Assembly: GCF_035481675.1 (NCBI RefSeq)
Contig: NZ_JAYJJW010000001.1
Span: 620,001-684,000 of the forward strand
Direction of reading: 5' to 3'
Source: Alteriqipengyuania_B sp035481675
GTDB taxonomy: Bacteria > Pseudomonadota > Alphaproteobacteria > Sphingomonadales > Sphingomonadaceae
DNA length: 64,000 nt
The notes beneath the pieces are model-generated. The model had not been told where the DNA came from, ran no database searches, and worked only from the letters and a program-made list of their open reading frames with translations. The position numbers and the translations under genes were made by a program. Position 1 is the first letter of the stretch. Every line of letters begins with the position of its first letter. Positions 43,227 through 52,157 of the stretch are shown here, in pieces.

Positions 43227-43280
43227 CGGCTGCGCGGAAAGCGCAGTTTTCCACCGTTCATTTCCGCACCGTCGCCGCTT

Positions 43281-43337
43281 GTCACAAAAGCGCAACATCG
43301 CATCGCCAAGGGCGTCACATTCGTCACCAACCCGTCA
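43281..43337 (+). promoter_or_regulatory. GTCAC-repeat region upstream of the porin (candidate PhoB boxes)
   Basis: TTGTCACAAAAGCG (from 43279) and three GTCA(C) copies starting at 43314, 43323 and 43334 precede the porin start. The last two are spaced 11 bases, the helical repeat of PHO boxes (consensus CTGTCAT). The match to consensus is partial. Binding by PhoB is inferred from the locus, not shown. Confidence 0.4.
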
Positions 43338-43352
43338 ATTCGAGGTTTGATA

Positions 43353-44717
43353 ATGCGTCGTTCGCTTCTTGCCGGGGTGCTGCTTGCCGGCACCGTCCTT
43401 TCGCCGACCGTTGCCCAGGCACAGGATGCCGCCGCGCCCACCGATGCCGAGATCATCGCCGAGATGCGCGCCGAACTCGCCGCCCTGCGCGCCCGTGTGG
43501 ACGAGCTGGAAGGCCGCACCCGGGCCGCCGAAAGCAGCATCGCGGTGCAGGCGGAAGGCCAGCAGGAAATCCGCACGGCAATCGCGGAAGTCGAAGCCGC
43601 GCCGGCCACGACCACCGCTTTCAAGGGTGCGCCCCAAGTCTCCTCCGACAGTGGCTGGACCTTCAAACCCCGCGGCCGCGTGATGGTGGACGCCGGAACC
43701 ATCTCCGCCCCCGAAGGGATCGACGACGGTTTCGGCAGCAAGCTGCGCCGTGTCCGCCTGGGCGTACAGGGCGATATGCCGGGCGGATTCGGCTACAAGG
43801 TGGAAGCCGATTTCGCCGGAAACGAAGTCGACCTGACCGATGCCTTCCTGTCCTACGAGGATGGCGGGTTCGAAGTGCGCGCCGGCCAGTTCAACAATTT
43901 CCAGTCGCTTGAGGAGCTGACCAGCAGCCTCAACACCTCTTTCATCGAGCGCGCCGCCTTCACCGATGCCTTCGGCTTCCGCCGCAAGGTCGGGGTCGGC
44001 GGGCAGTGGTCCGGCGGTGACGTGCTGGTCCAGGCCGGTGCCTTTGCCGACAACAGCGAGACCCTGCCCGACGGTAGCCGGTCTTACGACGCGCGCATCG
44101 TCTTCATGCCGAAGACGTCGTTCGGCCAGCTGCACCTTGGCGCGTCGGTCCACCAGACCGATCTCGATGACGGCGAAACCGTCCGCTACCGCCAGCGCCC
44201 GCTGGTGAACTTCACCTCCGTGCGCCCGGTCAACACTGGCTCGCTCGATGCGACCGGCGAGTTCGGCTACGGTGCGGAAGCGGCCCTGATCAGCGGCCCG
44301 TTCCATTTTGCGGGCGAAGCCTTCTGGCAGCAGCCGGAGCTTGTCGCCGCCGCATCCGACCCGACTTTCTTCGGTGGCTATGTCGAAGCCGGCGTGTTCC
44401 TGACCCCGGGGGATTCGCGCGGCTACAAGGGCGGCACGTTCGACCGGATCAAGCCGTCCAGCCCCGTCGGCGAAGGCGGTTTCGGCGCGGTCCAGTTCAA
44501 TGTCCGCTACGACCGGCTCGACCTGTCGGACGACGGGATCGTGGGCGGCACGCAGGATGGCTATTACGCCTCGCTCGTCTGGTCGCCGACCGCCTACACC
44601 CGCCTGATGCTGAATTACGGCCACCTCGAATATGGCGATGCCGCCGTGCCTGCCGCCAATGGCGACCGCGACTATGCCATCGATGTCGTCGGTGCCCGCG
44701 CGCAGGTCGATTTCTGA
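43353..44717 (+). CDS. OprO/OprP-type porin (phosphate-locus outer-membrane channel)
   Basis: A 454-residue protein. A signal peptide ends near QAQDAA (residue 23). A short coiled-coil segment with a heptad pattern (EMRAELAALRARVDELEGR) follows, as in trimeric porins. Then comes a beta-barrel of about 16 strands with alternating aromatic and charged residues, ending ARAQVDF with the C-terminal Phe required for outer-membrane insertion. GFGSKLRRVRLGVQGDMPGGFGYKVEADF is typical of OprO/OprP-type porins. Its place between phoR and pstS suggests that it brings phosphate across the outer membrane. GAGG lies 8 bases before ATG 43353. Confidence 0.88.
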   Translation: MRRSLLAGVLLAGTVLSPTVAQAQDAAAPTDAEIIAEMRAELAALRARVDELEGRTRAAESSIAVQAEGQQEIRTAIAEVEAAPATTTAFKGAPQVSSDSGWTFKPRGRVMVDAGTISAPEGIDDGFGSKLRRVRLGVQGDMPGGFGYKVEADFAGNEVDLTDAFLSYEDGGFEVRAGQFNNFQSLEELTSSLNTSFIERAAFTDAFGFRRKVGVGGQWSGGDVLVQAGAFADNSETLPDGSRSYDARIVFMPKTSFGQLHLGASVHQTDLDDGETVRYRQRPLVNFTSVRPVNTGSLDATGEFGYGAEAALISGPFHFAGEAFWQQPELVAAASDPTFFGGYVEAGVFLTPGDSRGYKGGTFDRIKPSSPVGEGGFGAVQFNVRYDRLDLSDDGIVGGTQDGYYASLVWSPTAYTRLMLNYGHLEYGDAAVPAANGDRDYAIDVVGARAQVDF

Positions 44718-44740
44718 TCCGGTGACGCGGGTTTGCGGCG

Positions 44741-44767
44741 GTCACGCTGCTTTCGCACAAGCGTCAC
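44741..44767 (+). promoter_or_regulatory. Candidate PhoB box upstream of pstS
   Basis: GTCAC at 44741 and GTCAC at 44763 are 22 bases apart (two helical turns), with a degenerate TTCGCAC copy midway. This spacing fits tandem 11-base PHO half-sites, and the run lies about 45 bases upstream of pstS. Binding is not shown. Confidence 0.4.
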
Positions 44768-44810
44768 AATTCAACCCTAACGAAGCCGCACTTCCCGATA
44801 GGAGCGTAAT

Positions 44811-45848
44811 ATGAAATTCGTACTTCGTACTTCCCTGCTGGCTGTCGCCGCAGTGTCCCTCGCCGCTTGCGGTTCCAGCAGCGATTCGCGCGACAACGTC
44901 CGCGCCGTCGGTTCCTCGACCGTCCTGCCCTTCGCCAAGAAGGTCGCAGAGGAATACGGCCGCGCCAATCCCGAGATGAACGCCCCGATTATCGAATCGA
45001 ACGGCACGGGCGGCGGCATCGAGCTGTTCTGCGCCGGCGTCGGCACCCAGCACCCCGACATCGCCAACGCTTCGCGCCGGATGAAGGCGAGCGAATTCGA
45101 AACCTGCCAGAAGAACGGCGTGACCGAGATCACCGAAATCGAAGTCGGCCTGGACGGCATCGCCTTTGCCGCTGCCAAGGACGGCATCGACATCGCCCTG
45201 ACGCCGGAGCAGGTGTACATGGCGCTGGCCGCCAACCCCTATGGCGAGGAGCAGACCGCGACCAAGTGGTCCGACATCGATCCCTCGCTGCCCGACATCG
45301 ACATCCTCGTGTACGGTCCGCCGGAAACCTCGGGCACCAGCGATGCGCTGAAGGAACTGATCCTGACGCCGGGTTGCGCATCCAATGCCGACATGGCCGC
45401 GATGAAGGAAAGCGATGAAGAGCGTTACGAGGAAATCTGCACTTCGTTGCGCACCGACGGCGCCTATTCCAAGCAGGGCGAGCAGGACAACCTGATCGTC
45501 AAGAAGCTGGCGCAGACCCCCAACGCGATCGGCGTGTTCGGTTACTCGTACCTCGAAGAGAACCTCGGTTCGCTGAAGGGCATCGCGATGAACGGCGTCG
45601 AGCCGACGTACGAGAACATCGCCGACTTCAGCTACCCGGGTGCCCGTCCGCTGTTCATCTATGTGAAGAAGCAGCACATCGGCGCCATTCCGGGCCTCGA
45701 AGGCTTCCTCGCACAGTGGGGCCAGATGTGGGGCAAGGACGGTCCGCTGACCTCGATCGGCCTGATCGCCAACCCGGACGACAAGGCCGCCGACATGATG
45801 TCGCGGCTAACCGCCCTGCCCACCCTTGACGGGGCCGAGCTGAAGTAA
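44811..45848 (+). CDS. pstS: Phosphate ABC transporter substrate-binding protein
   Basis: A 345-residue periplasmic phosphate-binding lipoprotein. The leader ends AAVSLAACGSSS with the lipobox Cys near residue 20. VRAVGSSTVLPFAKKVAEEYG and ESNGTGGGIELFCAGVGTQHPDIANASRRM are the phosphate-binding loops (Ser/Thr and Gly-rich turns). VYGPPETSGTSDALKELI is also typical. It hands phosphate to PstC/PstA. GGAG precedes the ATG. It is the first of the pstSCAB-phoU-phoB series. Confidence 0.95.
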   Translation: MKFVLRTSLLAVAAVSLAACGSSSDSRDNVRAVGSSTVLPFAKKVAEEYGRANPEMNAPIIESNGTGGGIELFCAGVGTQHPDIANASRRMKASEFETCQKNGVTEITEIEVGLDGIAFAAAKDGIDIALTPEQVYMALAANPYGEEQTATKWSDIDPSLPDIDILVYGPPETSGTSDALKELILTPGCASNADMAAMKESDEERYEEICTSLRTDGAYSKQGEQDNLIVKKLAQTPNAIGVFGYSYLEENLGSLKGIAMNGVEPTYENIADFSYPGARPLFIYVKKQHIGAIPGLEGFLAQWGQMWGKDGPLTSIGLIANPDDKAADMMSRLTALPTLDGAELK

Positions 45849-45862
45849 CAACAGCCGCGTCA

Positions 45863-47248
45863 ATGTCGATTACCATCCTCTTTCTCCTCGCTCTGGGTCT
45901 CGGGGTCGCGGGCTGGCTTGCCGGCCGCGCCCGGGCCTGGAGTTTCCAGAGCGCGGACCCCGGGCGCCGATTGCGTGCGCGTCCGAACTATCATGGATGG
46001 TATCTCGCTTTGTGGATCGCCGTTCCGGCGATCCTCTTCGTTGCGCTGTGGGGTGCGCTGGCGCCCGAACTGGTCAACCAGTCCGTGCTGGCCCACCCCG
46101 CCGCGTCGTCCCTGCCCGAATTCGGCATCCAGCGGGACACGATCCTGTCGGAAGCCCGCGCCGTTGCGGAAGGCTCCGCCAACGCCGTCTTCAACGACGA
46201 GGCGCGCGACCTGGTGCAGCCCTTCCGCGATGCGATCGCGCAATACCGCCTGATCGGTATCGCCGCGACCATCGTGATCGCCTTCCTCGCCGGCGTGTTC
46301 GCCTTCCTGCGCCTGCGCCCCGATTTCGCCGCCCGCACGCGGGTGGAGCGCAGCGTCATGGCGCTGCTGCTGGTCGCCTCGCTCGTCGCGATCCTGACGA
46401 CGCTCGGCATCTTCGTGTCGCTCATCTTCGAAACGCTGCGCTTCTTCGGCATGGTCGGCCCGATCGATTTCCTGTTTGGCACGCAGTGGAGCCCCAACCT
46501 GGGCAGCGCGTCCACCACGCCCGACCCCACCGAATACGGCGCGATCCCGCTGTTCTGGGGCACCATCTTCATCGGCGCGATCATTGCCATGATCGTCGCC
46601 ATCCCGCTCGGCATGATGAGCGCCATTTACCTCACGCAGTACGCCCGCCCTGCCACCCGTAAGTGGCTCAAACCCGCGCTGGAGATCCTCGCCGGGGTTC
46701 CCACGGTGGTTTACGGCTATTTCGCCGCGCTGACCGTGGCGCCGTTCGTCCGCGACCTTGCAAATGGGGTCGGCATCCAGAACGCATCGAGTGAAAGCGC
46801 GCTTGCCGCAGGTCTGGTGATGGGTGTGATGATCATCCCCTTCGTTTCCTCCATGGCCGACGACAGCATGGCCGCGGTCCCAAGCGCGATGCGCGACGGC
46901 AGCCTCGCGATGGGCGCGACGGAGAGCGAGACGATCAAGAAGGTCCTCGTCCCCGCCGCCCTGCCGGGTATCGTCGCGGGCGTGATGCTGGCCGTCAGCC
47001 GCGCGATCGGCGAGACGATGATCGTCGTCATGGCCGCCGGCGCCGCCGCCAACCTGACGGCCAACCCGCTCGAAGCGATGACCACAGTCACGTATCAGAT
47101 CGTCGCCCTGCTGACGGGCGAGAACAGCTTCGACCACCCTGCGACGCTCGCCGCGTTTGCGCTGGGCTTCGTCCTGTTCCTCGTCACCCTCGGCCTCAAT
47201 TTCATCGCCCTGCGCGTCGTCAAGAGGTTCCGCGAAGCCTATGAGTAA
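45863..47248 (+). CDS. pstC: Phosphate ABC transporter permease PstC
   Basis: A 461-residue inner-membrane subunit. The C-terminal half has the permease core with the EAA-like loop (AVPSAMRDGSLAMGATESETIKKVLVPAALPGIVAGVMLAVSRAIGET). The N-terminal half adds about 140 residues compared with the 319-residue E. coli PstC: two helices flanking a periplasmic stretch rich in Glu and Ala. Long PstC forms of this kind are common in alphaproteobacteria. It starts 14 bases after pstS and overlaps pstA by 8 bases. Confidence 0.95.
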   Translation: MSITILFLLALGLGVAGWLAGRARAWSFQSADPGRRLRARPNYHGWYLALWIAVPAILFVALWGALAPELVNQSVLAHPAASSLPEFGIQRDTILSEARAVAEGSANAVFNDEARDLVQPFRDAIAQYRLIGIAATIVIAFLAGVFAFLRLRPDFAARTRVERSVMALLLVASLVAILTTLGIFVSLIFETLRFFGMVGPIDFLFGTQWSPNLGSASTTPDPTEYGAIPLFWGTIFIGAIIAMIVAIPLGMMSAIYLTQYARPATRKWLKPALEILAGVPTVVYGYFAALTVAPFVRDLANGVGIQNASSESALAAGLVMGVMIIPFVSSMADDSMAAVPSAMRDGSLAMGATESETIKKVLVPAALPGIVAGVMLAVSRAIGETMIVVMAAGAAANLTANPLEAMTTVTYQIVALLTGENSFDHPATLAAFALGFVLFLVTLGLNFIALRVVKRFREAYE

Positions 47249-48491
47249 GGCCGCCCTCCCCCCGACCCGGACCGACGCCTACCGCGCGCGGCTGAAGACC
47301 CGTTACGCCAAGGAACGGCGCTTCAAGCTGCTGGGCCTCGGCGCCATCATCTTCTCGGTCGCGATGCTGCTGTTCCTGCTAGGCACGATGACGTGGAACG
47401 GCATCGGCGGTTTCCAGCGGGCCGAGGCGCGCGTGGACTTCGATTTCCCGACGCTGGGCCTCGCGATGGACGACAACACGCTCGCCAGCCCGCAGGCCGT
47501 GCCCCAGCTGGAAACCGCGGGCCTGCGCGACATCGTCGAATTCTCCGCCGAAGAGCAGCTTGGTGCTGCCGCGACCGAATTGAATAGCGAGGCGTGGCGC
47601 GTCGCGGCCCGCCGCATCGTGGCGGACCCCTCCATCCTGCGGACCGAGAGCTCCATTTGGTTGCCGGTGTCGGACGACCTGGCCGCCGGTCTCGACGGCA
47701 GCGGCACACCGGAAATGGTCGCGCTGGCCCGCCATCTCGACAGCGAGGACCGACTGGCCAAGAATTTCGACCCGGGCTTCCTGACCCGCTCCGACGCAAC
47801 GGACCCGCAGCTGGTCGGCATCTGGGGCGCACTGAAGGGCACATTGCTGACGATGCTGGTCACTCTGCTGCTGGCCTTCCCGATCGGCGTGCTTTCAGCC
47901 CTCTATCTCGAGGAGTACGCGCCCAAGAACCGGTGGACCGACCTGATCGAAGTTTCGATCAACAACCTTGCCGCGGTCCCTTCGATCATCTTCGGCCTGC
48001 TCGGCCTCGGCGTGTTCCTGACGATCTTTCCCAACTTCCGCTCCGCCCCGCTGATCGGCGGGATGACGCTGGCGCTGATGACGATGCCGGTGATCGTCAT
48101 TTCGGGCCGCAACGCGATCAAGGCGGTACCGCCGAGCATCCGCGACGGAGCGCTCGCCGTGGGTGCCTCCAAGATGCAGACGGTGTTCCACCACGTCCTG
48201 CCGCTCGCCATTCCCGGTATCCTGACCGGCACGATCATCGGCATGGCCCGCGCGCTGGGCGAGACCGCCCCGCTGCTGCTGATCGGGATGCGCGCCTTCG
48301 TCGCCACCCCACCGAGCGACGTGACCGCGCCGGCCACGGTGCTGCCGGTGCAGATTTTCCTCTGGTCGGACGAGATCGACCGCGGCTTCGTGGAGCGTAC
48401 CTCCGCCGCGATCATCGTCCTGCTGATTGTGCTACTGGTTATGAACGCGGCCGCGATCTACCTTCGCAACCGCTTCGAGAAGAGATGGTGA
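47241..48491 (+). CDS. pstA: Phosphate ABC transporter permease PstA
   Basis: A 416-residue inner-membrane subunit. An N-terminal DUF3333-type region (about 190 residues, one helix and a large periplasmic segment) precedes the permease core, with NNLAAVPSIIFGLLGLGVFL and the EAA-like loop AVPPSIRDGALAVGASKMQTVFHHVLPLAIPGILTGTIIGMARALGETAPLLLIG. E. coli PstA (296 residues) lacks the N-terminal part. ATG 47241 overlaps the pstC stop; an upstream frame opening at 47157 is inside pstC. The TGA overlaps the pstB ATG. Confidence 0.94.
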   Translation: MSKAALPPTRTDAYRARLKTRYAKERRFKLLGLGAIIFSVAMLLFLLGTMTWNGIGGFQRAEARVDFDFPTLGLAMDDNTLASPQAVPQLETAGLRDIVEFSAEEQLGAAATELNSEAWRVAARRIVADPSILRTESSIWLPVSDDLAAGLDGSGTPEMVALARHLDSEDRLAKNFDPGFLTRSDATDPQLVGIWGALKGTLLTMLVTLLLAFPIGVLSALYLEEYAPKNRWTDLIEVSINNLAAVPSIIFGLLGLGVFLTIFPNFRSAPLIGGMTLALMTMPVIVISGRNAIKAVPPSIRDGALAVGASKMQTVFHHVLPLAIPGILTGTIIGMARALGETAPLLLIGMRAFVATPPSDVTAPATVLPVQIFLWSDEIDRGFVERTSAAIIVLLIVLLVMNAAAIYLRNRFEKRW

Positions 48492-49300
48492 TGAACAGCC
48501 AAGTGATCGACAACGCCGCCGCGCACGAGGGCATGGAAGCCCTCGATGCCAAGATGACGGCGGACAATGTCTCCGTGTATTACGGGCAGAAGAAGGCGAT
48601 CGACGACGTGTCGATCAGCATTCCCGACAATTTCGTCACCGCCTTCATCGGCCCGTCGGGCTGCGGGAAGTCCACTTTCCTGCGCGCGCTCAATCGCATG
48701 AACGACACGATCGATTCCGCACGCGTGGAGGGTACGATCTGCCTCGACGGCGAGGATATCTACACCGGCGGGATGGACGTGGTGGAACTGCGCGCCCGCG
48801 TGGGCATGGTGTTCCAGAAGCCCAATCCGTTCCCGAAGTCGATCTACGACAACATCGCCTATGGCCCCAAGATCCACGGGCTTGCGGAAAGCAAGGGCGA
48901 CCTAGACCGTATCGTCGAAAAATCGCTCCGCCGAGCCGGACTGTGGGAAGAGGTGAAGGACCGGCTCGAGGATAGCGGCACTGCGCTGTCGGGCGGCCAG
49001 CAGCAGCGCCTGTGCATCGCCCGCGCCATCGCGGTCGACCCCGAAGTCATCCTGATGGACGAGCCCTGCTCCGCGCTGGACCCAATCGCGACTGCCAAGA
49101 TCGAGGAACTGATCGCGGAACTGCGCAATCGCTTCGCCATCGTGATCGTCACCCACTCAATGCAGCAAGCGGCCCGCGTGTCGCAGCGCACGGCCTTCTT
49201 CCACCTCGGCAAGATGGTGGAATACGGGCCGACGGACGACATCTTCACCAATCCGCGCGAAGAGCGTACGAAGGATTATATTACAGGACGTTACGGTTAA
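48491..49300 (+). CDS. pstB: Phosphate ABC transporter ATP-binding protein
   Basis: A 269-residue ATPase of the Pst importer. Walker A is GPSGCGKST (Lys60). The Q-loop lies in VGMVFQKPNPFPKSIYDNIAYGPKIHG, the ABC signature is LSGGQQQRLCIARAIA near 166, and Walker B is VILMDEPCSALDP near 186, then the H-loop THSMQQA. Three in-frame starts (48485, 48488, 48491) are possible; TGATG coupling favours 48491. Its stop overlaps phoU as TAATG. Confidence 0.97.
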   Translation: MNSQVIDNAAAHEGMEALDAKMTADNVSVYYGQKKAIDDVSISIPDNFVTAFIGPSGCGKSTFLRALNRMNDTIDSARVEGTICLDGEDIYTGGMDVVELRARVGMVFQKPNPFPKSIYDNIAYGPKIHGLAESKGDLDRIVEKSLRRAGLWEEVKDRLEDSGTALSGGQQQRLCIARAIAVDPEVILMDEPCSALDPIATAKIEELIAELRNRFAIVIVTHSMQQAARVSQRTAFFHLGKMVEYGPTDDIFTNPREERTKDYITGRYG

Positions 49301-49968
49301 TGAACGACCATACAGTCAAGGCGTTCGACGAGGACATCACCAAGCTCCGCGGTCTGATCTCGGAGATGGGCGGCCTTGCCGAACTCTCCATCCAGGAAGC
49401 GCTCGATGCGCTGGTCAAGGGTGACGAGGACCTCGCCAAGGGCGTGATCGAGCGCGACAAGAAAATCGACGAACTGGAAAACGCCGTCGACCGGCTGACC
49501 GTGCGCGTCATCGCCCTGCGCGCACCGATGGCGGACGACCTTCGCGAGATCATCGCCGCCATCAAGATCGCCGGCGTGACCGAGCGGATCGGCGACTACG
49601 CCAAGAACATCGCCAAGCGCGTCGGCCGGATTGAGGGCAAGTCGCATTTCGAACCGCTGACGCTGCTGCCCGCGATGGGCGAGATCGCAGCGGAAATGGT
49701 CCACGACGTGCTGACCGCATACGCAGCGCGCGATCCCGCAATGGCCGCCGAAGTGATCGAGCGCGACGACAAGGTCGATGCGTTTTACGACAGCATCTTC
49801 CGCAATCTCGTCAGTCACATGGTCGAAAACCCGGCCACGATCGGCACCGCGGCGCAGATGCTGTTCATCGCCCGCAATTTGGAACGCATCGGCGACCACG
49901 CGACCAACATCGCCGAGATGGTCTATTATTCCGCGACTGGCGAGTACCCGCCCGAGCACGAAGACTGA
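49300..49968 (+). CDS. phoU: Phosphate signalling complex protein PhoU
   Basis: A 222-residue all-helical protein with two similar three-helix bundles. Each carries the metal-cluster signature: VDRLTVRVIALRAPMADDLREIIAAIKIAGVTERIGDYAKNIAKR in the first half and the matching MLFIARNLERIGDHATNIAEMVYY at the end. PhoU links PstSCAB to PhoR and keeps the kinase in check when phosphate is plentiful. Coupled to pstB (TAATG) and 10 bases before phoB. Confidence 0.96.
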   Translation: MNDHTVKAFDEDITKLRGLISEMGGLAELSIQEALDALVKGDEDLAKGVIERDKKIDELENAVDRLTVRVIALRAPMADDLREIIAAIKIAGVTERIGDYAKNIAKRVGRIEGKSHFEPLTLLPAMGEIAAEMVHDVLTAYAARDPAMAAEVIERDDKVDAFYDSIFRNLVSHMVENPATIGTAAQMLFIARNLERIGDHATNIAEMVYYSATGEYPPEHED

Positions 49969-49978
49969 GGACCACGCC

Positions 49979-50674
49979 ATGGCCCGCCCCCGACTGCTGC
50001 TGGTAGAGGACGATCCGGGCCTGTCGGAATTGCTGGAATTCCGTTTCCAGGCAGAAGGGTACGAGGTCGTATGCACGGCCGATGGCGACGATGCGCTGCT
50101 GCTCGCCGCCGAAACGCCGCCCGATCTCGTCATCCTCGACTGGATGATCGAAGGCACCAGCGGGATCGAGGTCTGCCGCCGCCTGCGCCGCGAGCAGGCG
50201 ACCGCCCACGTGCCAATCATCATGCTGACCGCGCGGGAGGCGGAGGACGACCGTATCCGCGGGCTCGACACGGGCGCCGACGATTACGTCACAAAGCCCT
50301 TTTCGCCGCGCGAATTGCTCGCCCGCGTCTCCGCCGTGCTGCGCCGGGTACGCCCTGCGCTGGCAGGGGAATCGCTGTCGGTGGGCGACATCGTGCTCGA
50401 TCCCGTGGCCCACAGCGTGGAGCGGCGCGGCCAGGCGCTGCACCTCGGCCCGACCGAGTTCCGCCTGCTTAAGTTCTTCATGGAAAGCCCGCGCCGCGTC
50501 TTCAGCCGCTCGCAATTGCTCGACGGCGTGTGGGGAACCGGCAGCGAGATCGAGGAGCGCACGGTCGACGTCCACATCCGCCGCCTGCGCAAGGCGATCG
50601 AGATCGACGGCAGCGACGACCCCATCCGCACCGTCCGCGCTGCCGGCTATGCGCTGGAGCCGGTAGGCGGCTGA
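49979..50674 (+). CDS. phoB: Phosphate regulon response regulator PhoB
   Basis: A 231-residue OmpR-family regulator. In the receiver domain, Asp11 and Asp12 (VEDD) bind metal. Asp54 in LVILDWMIEG accepts phosphate from PhoR, with Thr in MLTARE and Lys in YVTKPFSP. The C-terminal winged helix contains LGPTEFRLLKFFMESPRRVFSRSQLLDGVWG and ERTVDVHIRRLRKAIE, which read direct repeats in PHO boxes. It follows phoU by 10 bases and overlaps the next gene (TGATG). Confidence 0.96.
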   Translation: MARPRLLLVEDDPGLSELLEFRFQAEGYEVVCTADGDDALLLAAETPPDLVILDWMIEGTSGIEVCRRLRREQATAHVPIIMLTAREAEDDRIRGLDTGADDYVTKPFSPRELLARVSAVLRRVRPALAGESLSVGDIVLDPVAHSVERRGQALHLGPTEFRLLKFFMESPRRVFSRSQLLDGVWGTGSEIEERTVDVHIRRLRKAIEIDGSDDPIRTVRAAGYALEPVGG

Positions 50675-51234
50675 TGCAGCCGGTCATTTATGCGCTGCTG
50701 GCATTGACCGTAGCCGGATTGGTCGCAGCGGTTTTCATGTCCGCCAGACGGCAGAGGATGGAGCGAGAGCCCGAATTGCCGCTGCCATCGCTCGCGATCC
50801 GTGTGTCCGGTTGGCGGAAAGCGGAATTGCAGGCGATCCTCGCCAAGTTCGATGAAATGTATGGCGTTGGCAATGCGAAGCTGACGGCACTCGACGCCGG
50901 AATCTACGCCATCGGTTTCCGGTCCGGCCTGACGGCGACGAACGCCAGTTTCCTCGTCAACTACCTCCACTACCCACACGATTTCGATCTCGACAATCGC
51001 AAGATCGTTGCCGCCGCGCGCTATCCGGCCAAGGCCGCGTTCGGCCTGCCGCACATTACCGACGCGGACGATCGGTTGACGATCTACGTACCGGTGCCGG
51101 ACGATCGCCATGACCGGGTGTGGGGCGTCGTCGGAAAGTCCGGCCGCGTCCTGGAACAGGATTTCGGGCGTATGGCGTGGAAGCCCGTCGATGGCAAAGT
51201 GCCCGATGCGGTGGGCCGGCTATTTGTCGGGTGA
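50674..51234 (+). CDS. Hypothetical protein at the end of the pho operon
   Basis: A 186-residue protein with a single N-terminal hydrophobic helix (residues 3-22), so probably membrane-anchored with a soluble domain. The domain contains IRVSGWRKAELQAILAKFDEMYG, NASFLVNYLHYPHDFDL and ITDADDRLTIYVPVPDDRHDRVWGVV. I do not recognise it. It is coupled to phoB (TGATG), so it is likely induced with it on phosphate starvation. Its 3' end overlaps a small gene on the other strand by 15 bases. Confidence 0.7.
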   Translation: MQPVIYALLALTVAGLVAAVFMSARRQRMEREPELPLPSLAIRVSGWRKAELQAILAKFDEMYGVGNAKLTALDAGIYAIGFRSGLTATNASFLVNYLHYPHDFDLDNRKIVAAARYPAKAAFGLPHITDADDRLTIYVPVPDDRHDRVWGVVGKSGRVLEQDFGRMAWKPVDGKVPDAVGRLFVG

Positions 51235-51408
51235 GCTGGGCAGCTTATGGGCAAGCCTCTGTCCGGCGCGGCGTCGCCAGCGCTTCCAGCCCCAATAGCA
51301 TCCCCCCGCCGCCAAGGCGCAGCCGAGCAGGATGACGCCGCCCACGGTGATGGCCGCGGTAACCAGCGCCAGCATCAGCGACAGCACGAATTCCAGCACT
51401 TCCTTCAT
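51220..51408 (-). CDS. Small single-helix membrane protein
   Basis: A 62-residue protein. MKEVLEFVLSLMLALVTAAITVGGVILLGCALAAGG is one long hydrophobic stretch, followed by a strongly basic tail (KRWRRRAGQRLAHK), so it should be anchored with a cytoplasmic basic end. No family known. It lies 27 bases behind the extensin-like gene and may belong to the same SOS-controlled unit, but its start has no clear ribosome site. Confidence 0.5.
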   Translation of the reverse strand: MKEVLEFVLSLMLALVTAAITVGGVILLGCALAAGGCYWGWKRWRRRAGQRLAHKLPSSPDK

Positions 51409-51435
51409 GCGCGCGAGGCCGTGCCAGCAGCCACG

Positions 51436-52155
51436 TCAGCGGCACACGCCGGTATAGCGGCCGGACTGGTCGAGATGGAAATGATCGGCGTGGGCTTCAT
51501 TGTAATCGGGCGATAGCACGGTTGCGAAGATTTCGCATGCATCGTCACGCACTTGGCGCAAGAAACGCGCCTCCTCACCGTCGCCTTGCCAATCCCCCAG
51601 CACGCTGACGCGGCGACCGTCCTCCAGCACGAACGCCGCAATGTCGATGGCATTGCCGGTGGCGTGTTCGCTCCAGCGCCCTTCGGAAGCGCCGTACATC
51701 CGGCGGCAGCTGTAGGTACCGAAATGCTCGATCCGGGTGATGGGGGAGCCGAGGATTTCGCGCGCGGCGGGCTCCAGCGAGCGGCGCTGCCACAGTGCGA
51801 AACCCGCGGCGACGGGGCAGGTGCTGACTGGCCGCCCCGGCGCGAGTGGCGCGTTTGCGAGCACGGTGCGGTCATCCCTGCGGCACTCCCCCTTCCCGGC
51901 CGGATCGAGCGCGCGAAATTCGATGCCGCTGCGCTCCAGAACGGCGCGGCACTCCGCGGGATCGCTACGCAGTGCGACCAGCTTGGCCTGCGTCGCCCAG
52001 CCCGGCGGATCGCCCAGGTCGAGTGGTGCCCACGGATCGTGCTGGGGATGGTCGCCCAGCCACGCGCGGCCCGCCAGCACCACGCCGGCCAGCGCGAGCA
52101 GTAGAAGAATCCTGCGGTCCAGCTTGAATCGACCGACGCGGCGGGAAATTTGCAT
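51436..52155 (-). CDS. Extensin-like C-terminal domain protein (VanY-like fold)
   Basis: A 239-residue protein. A hydrophobic helix at residues 14-30 acts as an N-terminal anchor or uncleaved signal, so the rest is periplasmic. Cys pairs are present (AECRAVLERSG, STCPVA, YSCRR). The zinc site of the extensin-like (PF06904) family, related to D-Ala-D-Ala carboxypeptidases, is visible as His164 and Asp171 in SEHATGNAIDIAAF and His225/His227 in ADHFHLDQS. A peptidoglycan target is plausible. It starts 2 bases after dnaE2, at the 3' end of an SOS-box unit, an unexpected partner for repair genes. Confidence 0.85.
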   Translation of the reverse strand: MQISRRVGRFKLDRRILLLLALAGVVLAGRAWLGDHPQHDPWAPLDLGDPPGWATQAKLVALRSDPAECRAVLERSGIEFRALDPAGKGECRRDDRTVLANAPLAPGRPVSTCPVAAGFALWQRRSLEPAAREILGSPITRIEHFGTYSCRRMYGASEGRWSEHATGNAIDIAAFVLEDGRRVSVLGDWQGDGEEARFLRQVRDDACEIFATVLSPDYNEAHADHFHLDQSGRYTGVCR

Positions 52156-52157
52156 TG

